Of a DNA stretch of 64,000 nucleotides, positions 35,641-47,315 are shown in pieces. The DNA is taken from assembly GCA_947069175.1 (NCBI GenBank), contig CAMTDV010000022.1:40653027-40717026 (forward strand), given 5' to 3'. Origin of the DNA: Scalesia atractyloides. Its lineage: Eukaryota; Streptophyta; Magnoliopsida; Asterales; Asteraceae. The position numbers and the translations under genes were made by a program. Position 1 is the first letter of the stretch. Each line of letters begins with the position of its first letter. The notes beneath the pieces were generated by a model. The model worked only from the letters and a program-made list of their open reading frames with translations, was not told where the DNA came from and did no database searches.

Positions 35641-37102
35641 AAGCATTGATGTCGCCTTGCAGGAACCAGGCTGGGTTGACGCTATGCATGAAGAACTAAA
35701 TCAGTTTGAGAAACTTGGGGTATGGCAATAGGTGAAGCTTCCTCAAGGAAAACGTGCTCGTGGAACTCGTTGGGTATTTCGCAATAAACAAGATGACACT
35801 GGTGTTATTGTGAGGAACAAAGCTCGACTGGTTGTTCAGTGTTTCCGCCAGATCGAAGGGTTGGACTACGATGAGGTTTATGCACCGGTAGCTAGATTGG
35901 AGGCCATTCGCATTTTCTTGGCATATGCATCATACATGGACTTCACCGTCTATCAAATGGATGTCAAGGCTGCTTTCCTCTACAACAAGGTGAAAGAGGA
36001 GATATACGTGGCACAACCACTGGGTTTCACTGATCCTGATAAGCCATACTATGCATACAAATTGGACAAAGCTTTGTATGGATTGCATCAAGCACCTCGT
36101 GCGTGGTACGCAACCCTAACAGAGCATCTGCTTGCTCATGGATATACCCGGGGAACCATTGATCAAACTTTGTTCATCAAACGTGTTGACAAGGACATCA
36201 TTCTTGTTCAAATTTACGTTGATGATATTATTTTTGGTTCTACGGATGATGGGTTGTGTCGGGAGTTTGAAGAGGTTATGAAGAAGAAATTTGAGATGAG
36301 CTCACTAGGGGAGATGACTATGTTTTTGGGACTTCAAGTTCGTCAAAGCTCACAAGGAATCCTAATCAATCAAGGAAAATATGTCAATGACGTTCTTGCC
36401 AAATCCAATCTTACAGATTCAAAGCCTATGGCTTCACCTATTGCTGAACGGCCCTTGTTAAATGAAGACGCTGAAGGAACGCTAGTCAATCCAACCATGT
36501 ACCGGTCTATGATTGGTTCACTCATGTATCTCACTGCAAGTCGGCCAGATATCATGTTTGCCGTTTGCTAGTGTGCTCGATATCAGGCTACTCCTAAACT
36601 CTCTCGTTTACATGTTGTTAAAAGAATCTTTAGGTACCTCAAAGGGGCACAATCACTAGGCCTTTGGTATCCTAAAAATTCTGAATTTGAACAATATGCT
36701 TTCTCTGACAGTAATCTTGGAGGTACAGACAGGGACATGCGCTCAACGTCAGCTGGATGCCAATTTTTGGGAGATAGATTAATCTCTTGGCAGTGCAACA
36801 AGCAGCAGACGGTGTCGCTTCCTACAGCAGAAGCAGAATATGTCGCAGCATCTGCTTGCTACTCCCAGGTTTTATGGATGCAACACCAGCTTGTGGATTA
36901 CGGTTTGACTTATCTAAACACAACAATTTATTGTGATAATGATGCCGCTATCCAAATTGTCAAAAACCCTATTTTTCACTCCAAAACAAAGCACATAAAT
37001 ATCAAAGTTCAATTTTTCGTGATTGCTGTGAAAAGGGTCTCGTTAAACTTGAGCAAATCCACACGATGCAAACGTGGCGGATTTGTTCACGAAACCCGTT
37101 AG
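35641..37102 (+). pseudogene. Copia reverse transcriptase and RNase H
   Basis: The RT begins with EPGWVDAMHEELNQFE (in-frame stop at 35730), then GTRWVFRNK, ARLVVQ and VYAPVARLEAIRIFLAYA. It also has MDVKAAFLYN and the intact catalytic IYVDDIIFGST (about 36217-36249). RNase H has SDSNLGG, STSAGCQFLG, AEAEYVAAS and IYCDNDAAIQI. A stop at 36569 and the loss of the final residues (frame change near 37010) disable it. This is the best preserved part of the element. Confidence 0.88.
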
Positions 37103-38190
37103 CAACACGCGTTTTCAAGTGCTTGTGGATCTTCTCAAAATGATTCGTTTTTCTAACTGAGCATTCTCTATTTGTTAGCCTCGTAAATTTGTTTATTTAG
37201 TATGCACAAATTTAGGGTGAGAAAAATCACACACACAAAAAAAATTCAAACAAGTTTTGCAATGATTGGGAAAAGAAATAATTATTCATGCTAAAGGCTT
37301 TGACTAACACACGTAAGATGCTTGTAGCGGGAACGACTTGGATCGAACGTAATATGTTGATGGGTCTAGAGTTCAACCAGATAGTGTATGCCAAATGATA
37401 TAAACATAAAGAACTATATATCCAGTCGGTAACATACCATCAGCGTATGATTTCATGGTCTTAAATCCTGCGTTGATAGATAGCCAATGTCTGAGGTTTT
37501 CGGTCTTTATGCTGTTAAGTCATCCGGGGATATCTTGGTTGCCCTTCTGTTGCATCCAGATTAAATGCAGACCTAGGCATAGTCAGAATATCTTTAAAAG
37601 AGCCAAACTAGAAGGGCCAAAACCTTAAAGGAAAGGAAATCTCATTTTGAGAAAAATTCCATTAATTCAAAAATACCATATAAGGTATTTGCCTAACCCT
37701 CGTCAGCTACTACTGGTCACTCTGCTGTAAAAAGTACTGACCTGCTCACCAATAGTATGACATTTTAAAAATAAAGGATGATCTCAGTATACTCACCTGC
37801 TACAACGAATCGTTGTGCTTGCCTTGATCATGGGGGTATGTCATGGAGTGGGACACACAGGTATCATAGTATAATACTACCTTAAGTATATCATAAATCT
37901 AAAATTAGAAGGTTGAGCTTTAGGCTTAAAATGGACAAATATATTGGCATTTGCTTAGACTAGTCTGACCTAGTTCACACTGAAAAATGTTCCTTAGTTT
38001 GCTTAAAACCGATTTGATCCCATAGCAAGACTGTGGACGTGTTTTTTTTGTTTAAATGTTTTACTTACTTTTGTAATTGGTAAAGAGTGGTTGGTTGCTT
38101 GATTAGTTAAATTGTTGATTTTTAGGTTAGAATATTTGTAAGCACTGCAAGAGCGCATTCACAGAAGAAGACTAGCAAAAAAAATTTTCA
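37103..38190 (+). other. Non-coding 3' region of the Copia element
   Basis: About 1.1 kb between the RNase H end and the PPT. I see no open coding segment. In SIRE-type elements this position can hold an env-like gene; here there is only AT-rich sequence with no signal peptide or membrane stretch in any frame. Confidence 0.6.
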
Positions 38191-38203
38191 TCCTGGGGGA
38201 GAT
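38191..38203 (+). other. Polypurine tract of the Copia element and deletion junction
   Basis: TCCTGGGGGAGAT is a typical Copia PPT. An LTR starting TGTTGGGC should follow within a few bases; instead the sequence continues TATGTGAGTCTCC and into MULE coding. The 3' LTR and part of the MULE have been removed here. Confidence 0.75.
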
Positions 38204-39298
38204 TATGTGAGTCTCCATCAATACCCATATACGAGTACAACTTGCGCAACCTGCAAAAGCGACTTGTGGAGTGCAAATGTTCAAGTAAGTTTTTGTAATA
38301 AAATGTGACCTACATATGTACATTTAACTAATTACTGATACTTTTTAGGGGTGTTTACGTACGTGTATGATAACTGGCTGAAAGACTACAAGGAAATGTT
38401 CGTCTTTGCATGGACTGATCAAAGTCGCAACTTCGGGCAGCGTACCACAAACAGAGTTGAGAGTCAACACGTAAATTTAATGAGATACGTCCAAGATAGG
38501 AGCTCCCTGGACCGTATAGTAGGTTGTGTAAAGGATATAGTTGAAACACTATACGGTGAAATAAGGAGGAACTTTCGAGAAAGCATCGAAAAACTAATCA
38601 ACCACCAAAAAAACTCGTTATTTGACCACCTACGTGGAAAAGTTTCCCATACAACGCTTGAAATGTTTAGTGGAGAGCTACTTAGGAAACTAGACGTGTT
38701 GCGGCGCTTGCATTCATCTTGTGCATGTCAGATGTGGTACAGTTGTGGGTTGCCATGTGCTTGCAGGCTGGAAAAGTGCGTACGTGCAGGTAGTACTTGC
38801 TAAATGTGAAGTAATGTATGTTTTACTTGTCCGTATCATGTGACTATAACCGTGCAGGCGTCCGATTCAACTCAAAGACGTAGACATCTTCTGGCAGAAG
38901 CTTAACTTTCAGCCATGTAAATTGACATCGAAAAACGTTGACGTAGTAGAAGAGCTGAACATTGTTCGGCAACAGTTAGAGTCACACCCCCTGCTCTAAT
39001 AAAAGCTTGCTCGGAAGATTGAAGCGGTGTTGACCCCAACCAAATCCACCAAGAAACCACCGGTTGTCCAACAAAATACTCGTGGACGACCAACAACAAA
39101 GCAAGCACAACTTTGGTTTGACGACGCCCCCCGCCATAGCTTGTACGTTCCGGTCCTAGGTTCCCAACAAAGTACAAATGATGCCCCCCGCCATAGCTCG
39201 TATGTTCTGTCGCAGGCCACTCAACAATCGGTCATCAAGTCGCAAAAACCCAAAGCGGGGCGAAGCCGTTCAACGAGTTCTAAATAAAGAGATATTCG
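38204..39298 (+). pseudogene. MULE transposase gene, C-terminal part
   Basis: After the junction the sequence reads YEYNLRNLQKRL, then an AT-rich intron (about 38286-38348), then VFTYVYDNWLKDYKEMFVFA and RTTNRVESQHVNLMRYV. This is the conserved segment after the last catalytic region of MULE transposases. Next comes a SWIM-type zinc finger pattern, CQMWYSCGLPCACRL (about 38730-38773). After another intron (about 38794-38857), a basic region with RGRPTTK follows. The catalytic DDE core between this part and the 5' part at 14962 is absent, so it was deleted. Indels near 38990 shift the frame. Confidence 0.8.
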
Positions 39299-40000
39299 AG
39301 ACGATAACGGTTTTCCGTTGATAGTGGGCGACGAGTATGTATCAACAATCAAATGGTTTAAGCCTCTCCTTTCGACATTGTTTCATCTGTACATCTTGTG
39401 CATACAAGATGTAAGGCCAGACGGTCATTGTGGGTTTCGGTCTGTAGATGTGGGCTTGGGTATGGGAGAACATGCATGCAGCCACATTCGAAAAGACCTT
39501 CTACAGGAGATGGATCATAACGCATCGATCTGGGCGCCAATATTTGAAGCATGGGAGGAAGGATACTTTTACACGCATCGTCAGAGCCTAATCTGGGATT
39601 CACTGGAGCGTTGTCCCCCCACTCACTAGATGGACTTCCCCCGCAGGGCTTCTCATCGAACAAAGGTACGGTATTGTGGTTCACCTGTTAAGCATCGATG
39701 GTTGTTCCACGTTCTTCCCGTTAAATGAATCCTCTGATGGATCGAGAACCACGAACGATAATGATTGCACATGTTAATAATAACCACTTCATACATATTA
39801 AGGTGGAAGGCTAGTTTCCGATGCTGAAAATAAACGGCCTATGGTTGACCTACCAAAGCGCCGCTGCAGAACAATGGCTATACATGTACACGCCCCGTTT
39901 AGAATGGTATACGTCGATAATGAATCCCCCACCAAATCCAAACCCGAGTATTAATTACGTCGACAGTGAATCGGAGGAATGGGGGTTTTTGTACATCTAA
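39299..40000 (+). pseudogene. OTU-type cysteine protease domain fused to the MULE transposase
   Basis: Across frame breaks near 39627 and 39765, the sequence gives VRPDGHCGFRSVDVGLGMGE. This is the OTU signature with the catalytic Cys and the preceding Asp. Later NNNHFIHIKVEG supplies the expected catalytic His, and the gene ends NYVDSESEEWGFLYI at a stop at 39998-40000. OTU proteases cleave ubiquitin chains; inside a transposon the substrate is unknown. The basic linker directly upstream and the lack of any start codon context argue that it is the C-terminal domain of the transposase, not a separate gene. It is inactive here because of stops. Confidence 0.78.
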
Positions 40001-40220
40001 TACGATTTTTTGTATATTTAATACGTTTTTTTGTATATTTAATACGACTTTTTGAATAATTAATACGATTTTTTGATAATTAATACAAAGTTTTTTTATA
40101 CAATTAATAACATTTTTTATAATTAATAGGATTTTATATAATTAATATGAAATTTGATAAGTTTATTCATAATTATATGATTTTTTATGTAAAAGGAAAA
40201 TACAAAAAAAAATATGTCAT

Positions 40221-41047
40221 ATACGACTCGTATAGACCTAGACCACTAGTCATTTTATTTTCAAAAGACCTTTTTACCCCTGGATTGCACTCCCGTCTAG
40301 ACCTAGACGCTGCATGCCATTTGAACGGCAACTTTGAAACTGGCATCTTTTTGAATTTTGAAGTGCCTAAATTGCCATATTTCTAAGCTTAATTCATGGG
40401 TAAAATGGTAATTAACTATCTGGTTATTTACCATTTTACCCCTAAATTAAGCCTGGACGAGTGGCAATTCAGGGGTAAAATGGTAATTATCCATCTTCCT
40501 AGACGATACGTCTAGGCATGTACGGGACATCTACGTCGAATAACCATTTTACTCCTAAACTGCCACCCGTCTAAGCTTAATACAAGGGTAAAATGGTAAT
40601 TAACCACGCTGAGCTGTAAAAGACTCACGTGGTTAATTACCATTTTACCCCTGAATTAAGCCTAGACGGGTGCACATTCAGGGGTAAAATGGTAATTCCA
40701 CAGTTATTCCATACTGGTCATCTAGGCCTAGACGACCGTCTATACCTCTATATGACTGGCCATCATAGTCGACCAGCCACATACGCCCACAACAAACACA
40801 CACTCAAACACACACACATACGTATATTCATCATTTCACCGTATTTGGACCGTATTTTTTTGCTAAATCAAGCATCTATGGTACGTATTTTCATCTATAC
40901 TTCAATAATTAGTATATTATGCATTTAGACTGTAGATTGTGTTTGAATTTGATAAATTTTTAGGTTCAGAGGCTGTTCTACTGAATTATTTGGGTTTTTT
41001 ATGAACAAGTCGGGGCGTCTACCCCTAGACGACCCCTATAGACGACC
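40221..41047. repeat. Cluster of GTCTAG-CTAGAC palindromes, middle
   Basis: Sites at about 40229-40248, 40292-40311, 40498-40517, 40717-40742 and 41010-41047. The best copies are GTCTAGACCTAGAC (40294) and ATCTAGGCCTAGACGACC (40719). They are the same palindrome family as at 13770-14010. Confidence 0.8.
40397..40702. repeat. Seven alternating inverted copies of GGGGTAAAATGGTAATTA
   Basis: Copies on alternating strands (+ - + - + - +) start at about 40397, 40425, 40472, 40541, 40586, 40633 and 40680. Between them AATTAAGCCT(A/G)GACG and AATTCAGG words recur. Any neighbouring pair can form a long hairpin. Confidence 0.85.
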
Positions 41048-41179
41048 ATAATTTATTATTTTCTTTTGATTAACATATACTTTTTGGTTTATTGTTATTA
41101 TTTGGTTTATTGTTTGTATTTGTGTTACATTGTTAATATAATCGCAGATTAGTTATTGAGGAGATTGGAGATCTGATAC

Positions 41180-42540
41180 ATGGCGAGCCACATCCGCATG
41201 GTCCGCGACTGGCTCCGCCAGCGCCAACCCTATCTTGAGTTCCCACCTGACACTTTGGCCACCCGTTTTTGCGGAAAGCTACGCCGGAGGCACGTCGGAT
41301 CGAACGCGGCGGTCGACTAGGATGCCATCGAGGCGATTAGTGAGACGTCGAGACTGCGCTTTTCGTTCCCATTGATTCCCCTTGGCACCGTCTGTTTGAC
41401 TTGGTTGGCACGCCAAGTTATAGGGAGCTGCTCATCGAGTTCCTATCGACCTTCACGTTTCACCCTCCACAGGTCGGCCGGCCGCCTCCCAAGCCATAGG
41501 GTCCTCCCCCTCTGCCTGAGGTTTCATTTTGGCTTTCTGGTGCGTGGCGTTCGATGATGCTTGCTGAGTTTGCCATTCATAGCGGTATATAACTGCATGA
41601 GGAGATTGCTAAGGATGTTTATACGGAGGGGCTAGTGGTGGTGGATAGACCCACTCTTCTGGGATTTTGGGAGGTGGTCGCAGGCCATGACACTTGGGAG
41701 CATGTCAGGGCGAAGGGGAGGATTTCACACGTTGCAGACCCGTTGTACAGGTACATACGTTTATTATAGTAATTATTTGATTATTATTGGTATGAATTAA
41801 TTTCCATATTTCGCTAATATTATGTGCATGTATCTACATCGGATGCTCGCTACGTCTATTGTCGCTCGCGGACACAACCGTGAGTGGTGACCAAGCACCG
41901 ATTTATTTTTCAACTATTGTCTATTGTACAGGAGGCCGTGCACAGTTGCGCACGGTCTCACCCAGTACTTCGTCTCCGCCCATCACCGGTAGGAGCGCAT
42001 CTTTTTGTACGACGGGGCGTACGTCACCGTGATTGCCCGGCCGTTGGGTCTTCTGCCGGAGACAGATCCACACTTGCAGCCGGCCATACCGTCGACGCAG
42101 ATGAGTTTTCAGACCTTGCGGGGGATGAAACTGGTGAAGAGGTTCGGCAGGCTAGTTGAGCAGTTTAAAACCCGCGCGGGTGAGCCATGGATTCCGGAGC
42201 CGCTGCCAGATCAGTTCGATCCAGTCTATCCATCGGCAAATGAGGCAGTAGTCGTCCAGGAGCCTCCAGTTGATTTAGACAGACCAGCACCACCACCGTA
42301 CCACCACCTCACGGGGCGCCCCAGATTCCGCATCTTATTCCAGATCATGCCCGGGAGGTGCAGCATACACATGCTACGAGCCATGTCGAGCTTAGGGTAT
42401 AGGGTGTGTCTGGAGTTACAGGATAGACGAGAGAGAGAGACGGGTTACCTCCCATACCGCTCCCACAACCTCGAGCACCACATCAGCAGCAGCAGTCGCA
42501 GCCACAGCAGCTAGATCCTGACTCCAACTCGTATGCATAG
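41180..42540 (+). pseudogene. ATHILA ORF-1-like gene carried in the MULE
   Basis: The start is ATG 41180 (MASHIRMVRDWLRQRQ). The first stop is at 41318, and frame changes follow near 41370 and 41490. Landmarks in order are SPWHRLFDLV-like and SYRELLIEFLSTFTFHPPQ, then VSFWLSGAWRSMMLAEFAIHS, RPTLLGFWEVVAGHDTW, an AT-rich intron (about 41752-41835), LHRMLATSIVARGHNREW, RRPCTVAHGLTQYFVSAHHR, FLYDGAYVTVIARPLGLL, and a Pro/Gln-rich tail. This order resembles the ATHILA ORF-1 family (Pfam PF03078) known from plant retrotransposons. No LTR, PBS or PPT surrounds it; it lies between MULE palindromes. Its biochemical role is unknown. Confidence 0.6.
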
Positions 42541-43013
42541 ACGTTTTGTATTTAGTATTCAGCTGTACAGATACATATTGTTATGGATGTACAAAGTTAT
42601 GTTATATATGTTATATCTGTTATAATTAACTTTGTTTTCAGATATTCGATTACTTGATGATTGTTTGTGTTAAATCGACGTTGGAATGTAATACGGAAAC
42701 ACACATATACTTCTTGCATTCTTCTTAATATGTTGAAAACAGCATTAAATTTAAATATATATTTTTTTTAAATACAATGTAAATACAATTAAATATTTAA
42801 ATGATCGAAAACGCTAACTTATTTTCATACAATAAACAAAACCTTTTAAAAATCTCAAATTACACCATAAAAAATCAACCTCCAACAACAACCAATTTAC
42901 CCCACCAAAACACCCTTTTTCAACCTCCAACAACAACCTATTTACCCTACCAAAACACCCCTTTTCCAACAAAAAAAACACCATGGTCCTTGACGGGTCG
43001 TCTAGGTCTAGAC
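42541..43013. other. MULE sequence downstream of the second gene
   Basis: AT-rich, then two copies of a roughly 47-bp unit (CCTCCAACAACAACC.ATTTA, CCAAAACACCC) at about 42879-42963. At the end is one palindrome (GACGGGTCGTCTAGGTCTAG at 42992, continuing AC). The gypsy-type element is inserted directly in this palindrome. The small open frames here are a result of the repeats. Confidence 0.65.
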
Positions 43014-43782
43014 TGTCACACCCCAACCGATGGCGGAAACATCAGAGTGAGATGAAATAGATTGCTCATTGCATCCTAACACTATTTGCAACAATATTTA
43101 AATCAACCAAATTTCATTTCATAACACAATTGTCAAGTACATCACAAAATTTCGAATACAACAATAACAACATAGACTTAACATTCTAGGTGTGTATCTA
43201 TGCCATCCCTAGTAAGATTCAACATGATCAACATCTTTAACCTGCAACATGTTAAAAGTATAGTTCAAGACGACAAGTATTGGCGAGTACACAAGTTTGA
43301 TATAGCATAAATACAAAAAGGTTTAAACCAATCAACATGTTAAGCTAGCATACAAGGTTTATGTAAACATGGCATGCAATCTATAACTCAACCCTCGCGT
43401 GTACCATAAAAATAGAATTAAACTTAACATGACCTCTAGAATGCGGGCTGTACGTTACTCCTATAGCGCTATACATGTTAAGGTGGAGGCTTTAGCCAAA
43501 GTTAATGACAAATAGTTTCACATAAGAATGTTCCAAGTATACGAATCATGTACCAAGTAACTATAGCATGTATGATATTTTGTTTGTGTGATTGCATAAA
43601 AGTATACGTGTGATTGAGTGTATTTTGATAGGTTAACATATTGCATCCAAAAGTGTAAAGCATAAAAAGGGTGTTCGAGTGCACTCACAGTTTTGCAAGC
43701 TTTCACTTGTTACTTCGCGAAGGGTTTGGAGGGTTGGAGGAACACCAAGCTATCTTTTGAAAGTCTTGAACTTTCTTGATTG
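43014..43782 (-). repeat. Left (3') LTR of the LARD, truncated
   Basis: Matches 58299-59068 closely up to CTTGATTG, then departs. About 520 bp of the LTR present on the right, including the AG-rich and TGTAACGCC end, is missing, so an internal deletion removed the LTR-interior junction and its PPT. Confidence 0.8.
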
Positions 43783-43933
43783 GGAAAAATCGTGGTATGG
43801 TAGTGAATGATTCGAGGGGTAAAAAATGATATGAATATAGGATAAATTCGAACATGGAACGTTAAGAGATGCTAGTGATAGTTGTAGCGGTTAAATCTAA
43901 CGATTTTGAGAATTAAGCTTTGTCATGGATAAT
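43783..43933 (-). other. LARD interior, left remnant
   Basis: A short non-repetitive piece between the truncated LTR and the Tekay-type insertion. Its last five bases, ATAAT, are repeated at 55869-55873 as the target duplication of that insertion. Confidence 0.6.
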
Positions 43934-46721
43934 TGTCACACCCCCGATTTCCATCCCAAATCCATACACCGGTGGGCCCGAGTGGGCAGTATCGTGACAT
44001 CAGTTGATAAAATCATAGTCAATTAAATATGACACTGCGGAAGTCTTGGAGTAGAATTACTATTACAAACCAAATATTCGAAATAAAATAATATACAGGC
44101 TCGTAATAGAAGATCCACAGGCGGATCATTAAAATGTACAAGAAAGAATATAAAACAGACTTTAGGGCAGATCTAAGGATTTACAAGATCCTCTTATTCA
44201 CTACCGAGCAGCTTCCAGCCTATTTCGTATTGTACCTGCAGTTAGCCTTTGGACGTTACGTTAGCTTTCGCTAGTAAATACATCCAATTGACTCATTTTG
44301 AAAACATTTTAAACTGATTTTTAAGTGCAAATCGGCACAAAATCTTTTATTAACTTGGGAAAGTTGACCTTGCAACCTTGAATCAGATTCACATGTTTAT
44401 CAATACATACATGACCCAGTATAGAAACCGAGACTTGATTAAAAACACACCACTTACGAACTCATGAAGGAGTTATCCCCAATGTCTTGGGTAATTTGCA
44501 TATGAGCGTCTGTCAGGTGTATGCCTACACCCCACGCTAAGGTCGTGGCCAATAACTAATGTATTGAACCGAGGATATCCAGGGCACGGTAATTTAACCC
44601 CTGATTTTTAAGTTACCAAACAAAACTGATTGAAATGGAATATGCGGGTTTACTAGCCACAAACGGGCATTCGATTTACCCTATTTCAGACCAAGCGGTA
44701 ATAATTTACCGTATCCCAAGCCCATATAGGGAAAATAAGTCGAGAGTATTTACCTGAGCTAGTCTTCTTTCAAAATTCAATAACTCAGCCGTATACAAAA
44801 GCAATAACATGAAGGTAGCATTTACCGTCAAGGCTCTATCTGGATTATGGCATAAGCTAACCGATTAAATACTATCGGTATTTATTTAATTCATAGACTT
44901 AGACCGAGTAGTGTACATGATCAAAACGTATAACGCTTGATTAAACGATGATCGAATAGAATGCAGTTTAAACCCGACAAGTACTTTTACTTGCATAATA
45001 TGGTAAACAATTAACATTCTGGATTTTGAGATTAAAATGATAAGGGTAAACACATTTCGGTTAAATTCCGTAAACTAGTTACGTATAATCAACCGTTTGC
45101 TTATAAGCGATAATGGGTAACCGGATAAGTCATGGACAAGTTCTAATATGCCATTAATTTTAAATAAGTTAAAATATCGGTAGGATATCAACTTGTATGC
45201 CCGTTATGGTTTTAAAACGAAATTATGCCTCATAAGGGCATTTCGGTAATTATACACCATATAAAAGGAACTTGAACATATTTTAAGTTTATAATCATGA
45301 GTATTCTGGAAAATATTTTATTTATGATATAATATCATTAGGATATCAATTGTATGTGTAATTTATCTTTTATGACCAAACTATGTACCGAAGGGGCATT
45401 TTGGTCATTTTACACATAGTTTATAAATTATTTAGGATTCTGAGTTTATAACATTACCTACTGTAAATATATTTAAAATAAGTTTTAAAATCAATAGGTA
45501 TCAAGTCTTGATCAATAATATGGTTCAAAACCATACTATGCGCCTAAACGGCGCTTATGTCGAAAAATGGCGTCTTTAAGTGAATTTTACGAAAACTGAT
45601 GTTAAGGTTAGATTAAAATATCTTAGATATGTAATTTAATATAACATATCAGTAGGTAAAAGATTTACCTTGAAAAGATTTGATTAAACTATTTTATGAG
45701 CCACAAGGGCTAAAATCGTCATTTATCGACATAGTTTAAGGACTTGCTTGAAAACTCAGTTTATAATTTGGTTTAACATTCCAAATAATCCTACATATAA
45801 TATAACATCAGTAGAAAACTCATTTTCAAGTTCATTACTATTTAAAACCTTGTTTTATGCAAAAAGGGCATTTTGGTCAAAGATGGCATAATTATGGAAC
45901 TTGCGCATAAACTTGGATTCTGATTATGATCATGTAATATAACCTCAGAGGGTTATTCTACATTATATTATGATCATAATGCACCTTTAGATCAGTAGGT
46001 AATTAATCTAAATCGGGTCAGAATCGAAATTCAAAGCAGAAGTCAAACTTCACCACTTTCGGTTGCGAACCGACCCTAGAACTGAAATTGACGAGCCGAA
46101 CATGTTCTTACATGTTCTAATAATTATTACCAAGTTGTTTAGGTGTCAAAACAGGTTTCATAACATGTATAAGATCAACTTATGATTTTTTCCGAAAAAT
46201 GGCCTGTTTGACTTTTTAATATCGTAACTTTAACCCGTCAATTGGTCTAGCAAACGTAATCTTCAGGAGGTGCCCTTTATAGGGACTAACACCTACCTTA
46301 TTACGATCACTTAGCCATGTTCATTTTGAACAATGGCTGGACCATAATGGTCTTAACCGAAAGTCAAAGCGTTTTCCAAAAAACATTTGACTTTTGGCTA
46401 TAAAAGCCTATAAACGAAAATCCACAAAGAATGAACACTTACCAGTGATTCCTAAGGTGCAAAAGAACCATGTTGTTTCCAAAGGAGGGAGAAGAGTTAT
46501 GATTTAGAAAGGTGCAAGTTCAAATGGTGAACTTGATCACCTATTATTAGTTGGAGAGCTCAAAGGATGTGAAGCCAGGTGTTTATGGGTGTAAGAGGAA
46601 GCTTACAAGTGTCCCAAAACGTGGCATAGCAGTTTGGGAAGCCATGGTTTCGGTATTAATGGTTTTGGAGCTTTGTGTGGCAGCTAAGAAAAACTTTCTG
46701 CTGCAGACCCCTTCTCGTGTC

Positions 46722-46752
46722 CCGCGAGAGACCCAGGCCAGGTCTCTCGCGG
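46722..46752. repeat. Perfect inverted repeat in the LTR
   Basis: CCGCGAGAGACC, a 7-base loop (CAGGCCA), then GGTCTCTCGCGG. The other LTR has the same structure at 55186-55216 with one change in the left arm (CCGTGAGAGACC), which still pairs as G-U in RNA. Confidence 0.85.
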
Positions 46753-47039
46753 CTTGGGACCGCCTTATGGCCAGTTTCAAAGTATGACACTTTTAACCCC
46801 TTAGCTTATTAAAGCTTCTAAAAACCTTTTTAAACACATTTTTTGCACTTTTAGCCCTCCGTAGCAATACTTGGCATACCCGGGATTATGCCCGGACATT
46901 GTCGAGCTATCGGTTCGTTAAAAGGTCACTCAGAGGTATAAATTAACATGTTGACACTTTTAATCCCTCCATTATCCAACTTTTATTTATTATTGGATTT
47001 AATCACTCTCGTCCAACAAACATGACATATGAGAGTTAG

Positions 47040-47315
47040 GACTACGTAATGGATCACTCAAAGGCTCTAGTATAAAGCATGTTGACTCTGACGTCACTCA
47101 GAGGCTAGGCATCTTGACACAAAGGTCACTCGAGGCTGAGTTTAAGCATAACGATACTAATGGTCATTTGGAGGCTACGTTTTATGCATAACGACACTAA
47201 TGGTCGTTCAGGGGCTATGTTTTTATGTATACGACACTAATGGTCGTTCAGAGGCTAGGTTTGTGCATGTTGAGATCAGAAAGTCATTCAGAGGCTCAGT
47301 TTGAGCATGTTGTCA
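47040..47315 (-). repeat. Tandem repeat near the LTR start
   Basis: About six decayed units of roughly 46 bp, built on GGTC(A/G)TTCAGAGGCTA, TTT.TGCAT and ACGACACTAAT. The same array is present in the other LTR at about 55510-55775. Confidence 0.8.

Larger units (their letters stand above)
14963..38203 (+). mobile_element. SIRE-like Copia element inserted in the MULE, 3' LTR missing
   Basis: It begins with an LTR (14963-15266) and PBS, and is interrupted by a gypsy element (about 15811-29699). It continues with gag, protease, integrase, reverse transcriptase and RNase H in Copia order, and ends at a polypurine tract (38191-38203). Its own length is about 9.3 kb. The leader on both sides of the gypsy insertion shares CATCTCGGA(C/T)T words, which ties the two halves together. 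A long coiled-coil Gag with two separate CCHC knuckles and a 1.1 kb non-coding 3' region point to the SIRE/Maximus type. After the PPT the sequence switches directly to MULE coding, so the 3' LTR is deleted. Confidence 0.8.
40001..41179. other. Intergenic region between the two MULE genes
   Basis: First a strongly AT-rich stretch with repeated TAATACGATTTTT words (40005-40145), then the palindrome cluster and the alternating inverted repeats described separately, then AT-rich promoter-like sequence to the start codon at 41180. No gene is visible; a plus-strand frame at 40629-40928 arises from the repeats. Confidence 0.6.

Noticed and set aside
37103..38190. Possible env-like gene of the SIRE-like element
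   Set aside because: No open frame of useful length, no signal peptide or transmembrane stretch.
46551..46787. Plus-strand frame of 78 residues
   Set aside because: It lies inside a gypsy LTR, overlaps the hairpin, has no known motif and its counterpart in the other LTR is not conserved as a frame.
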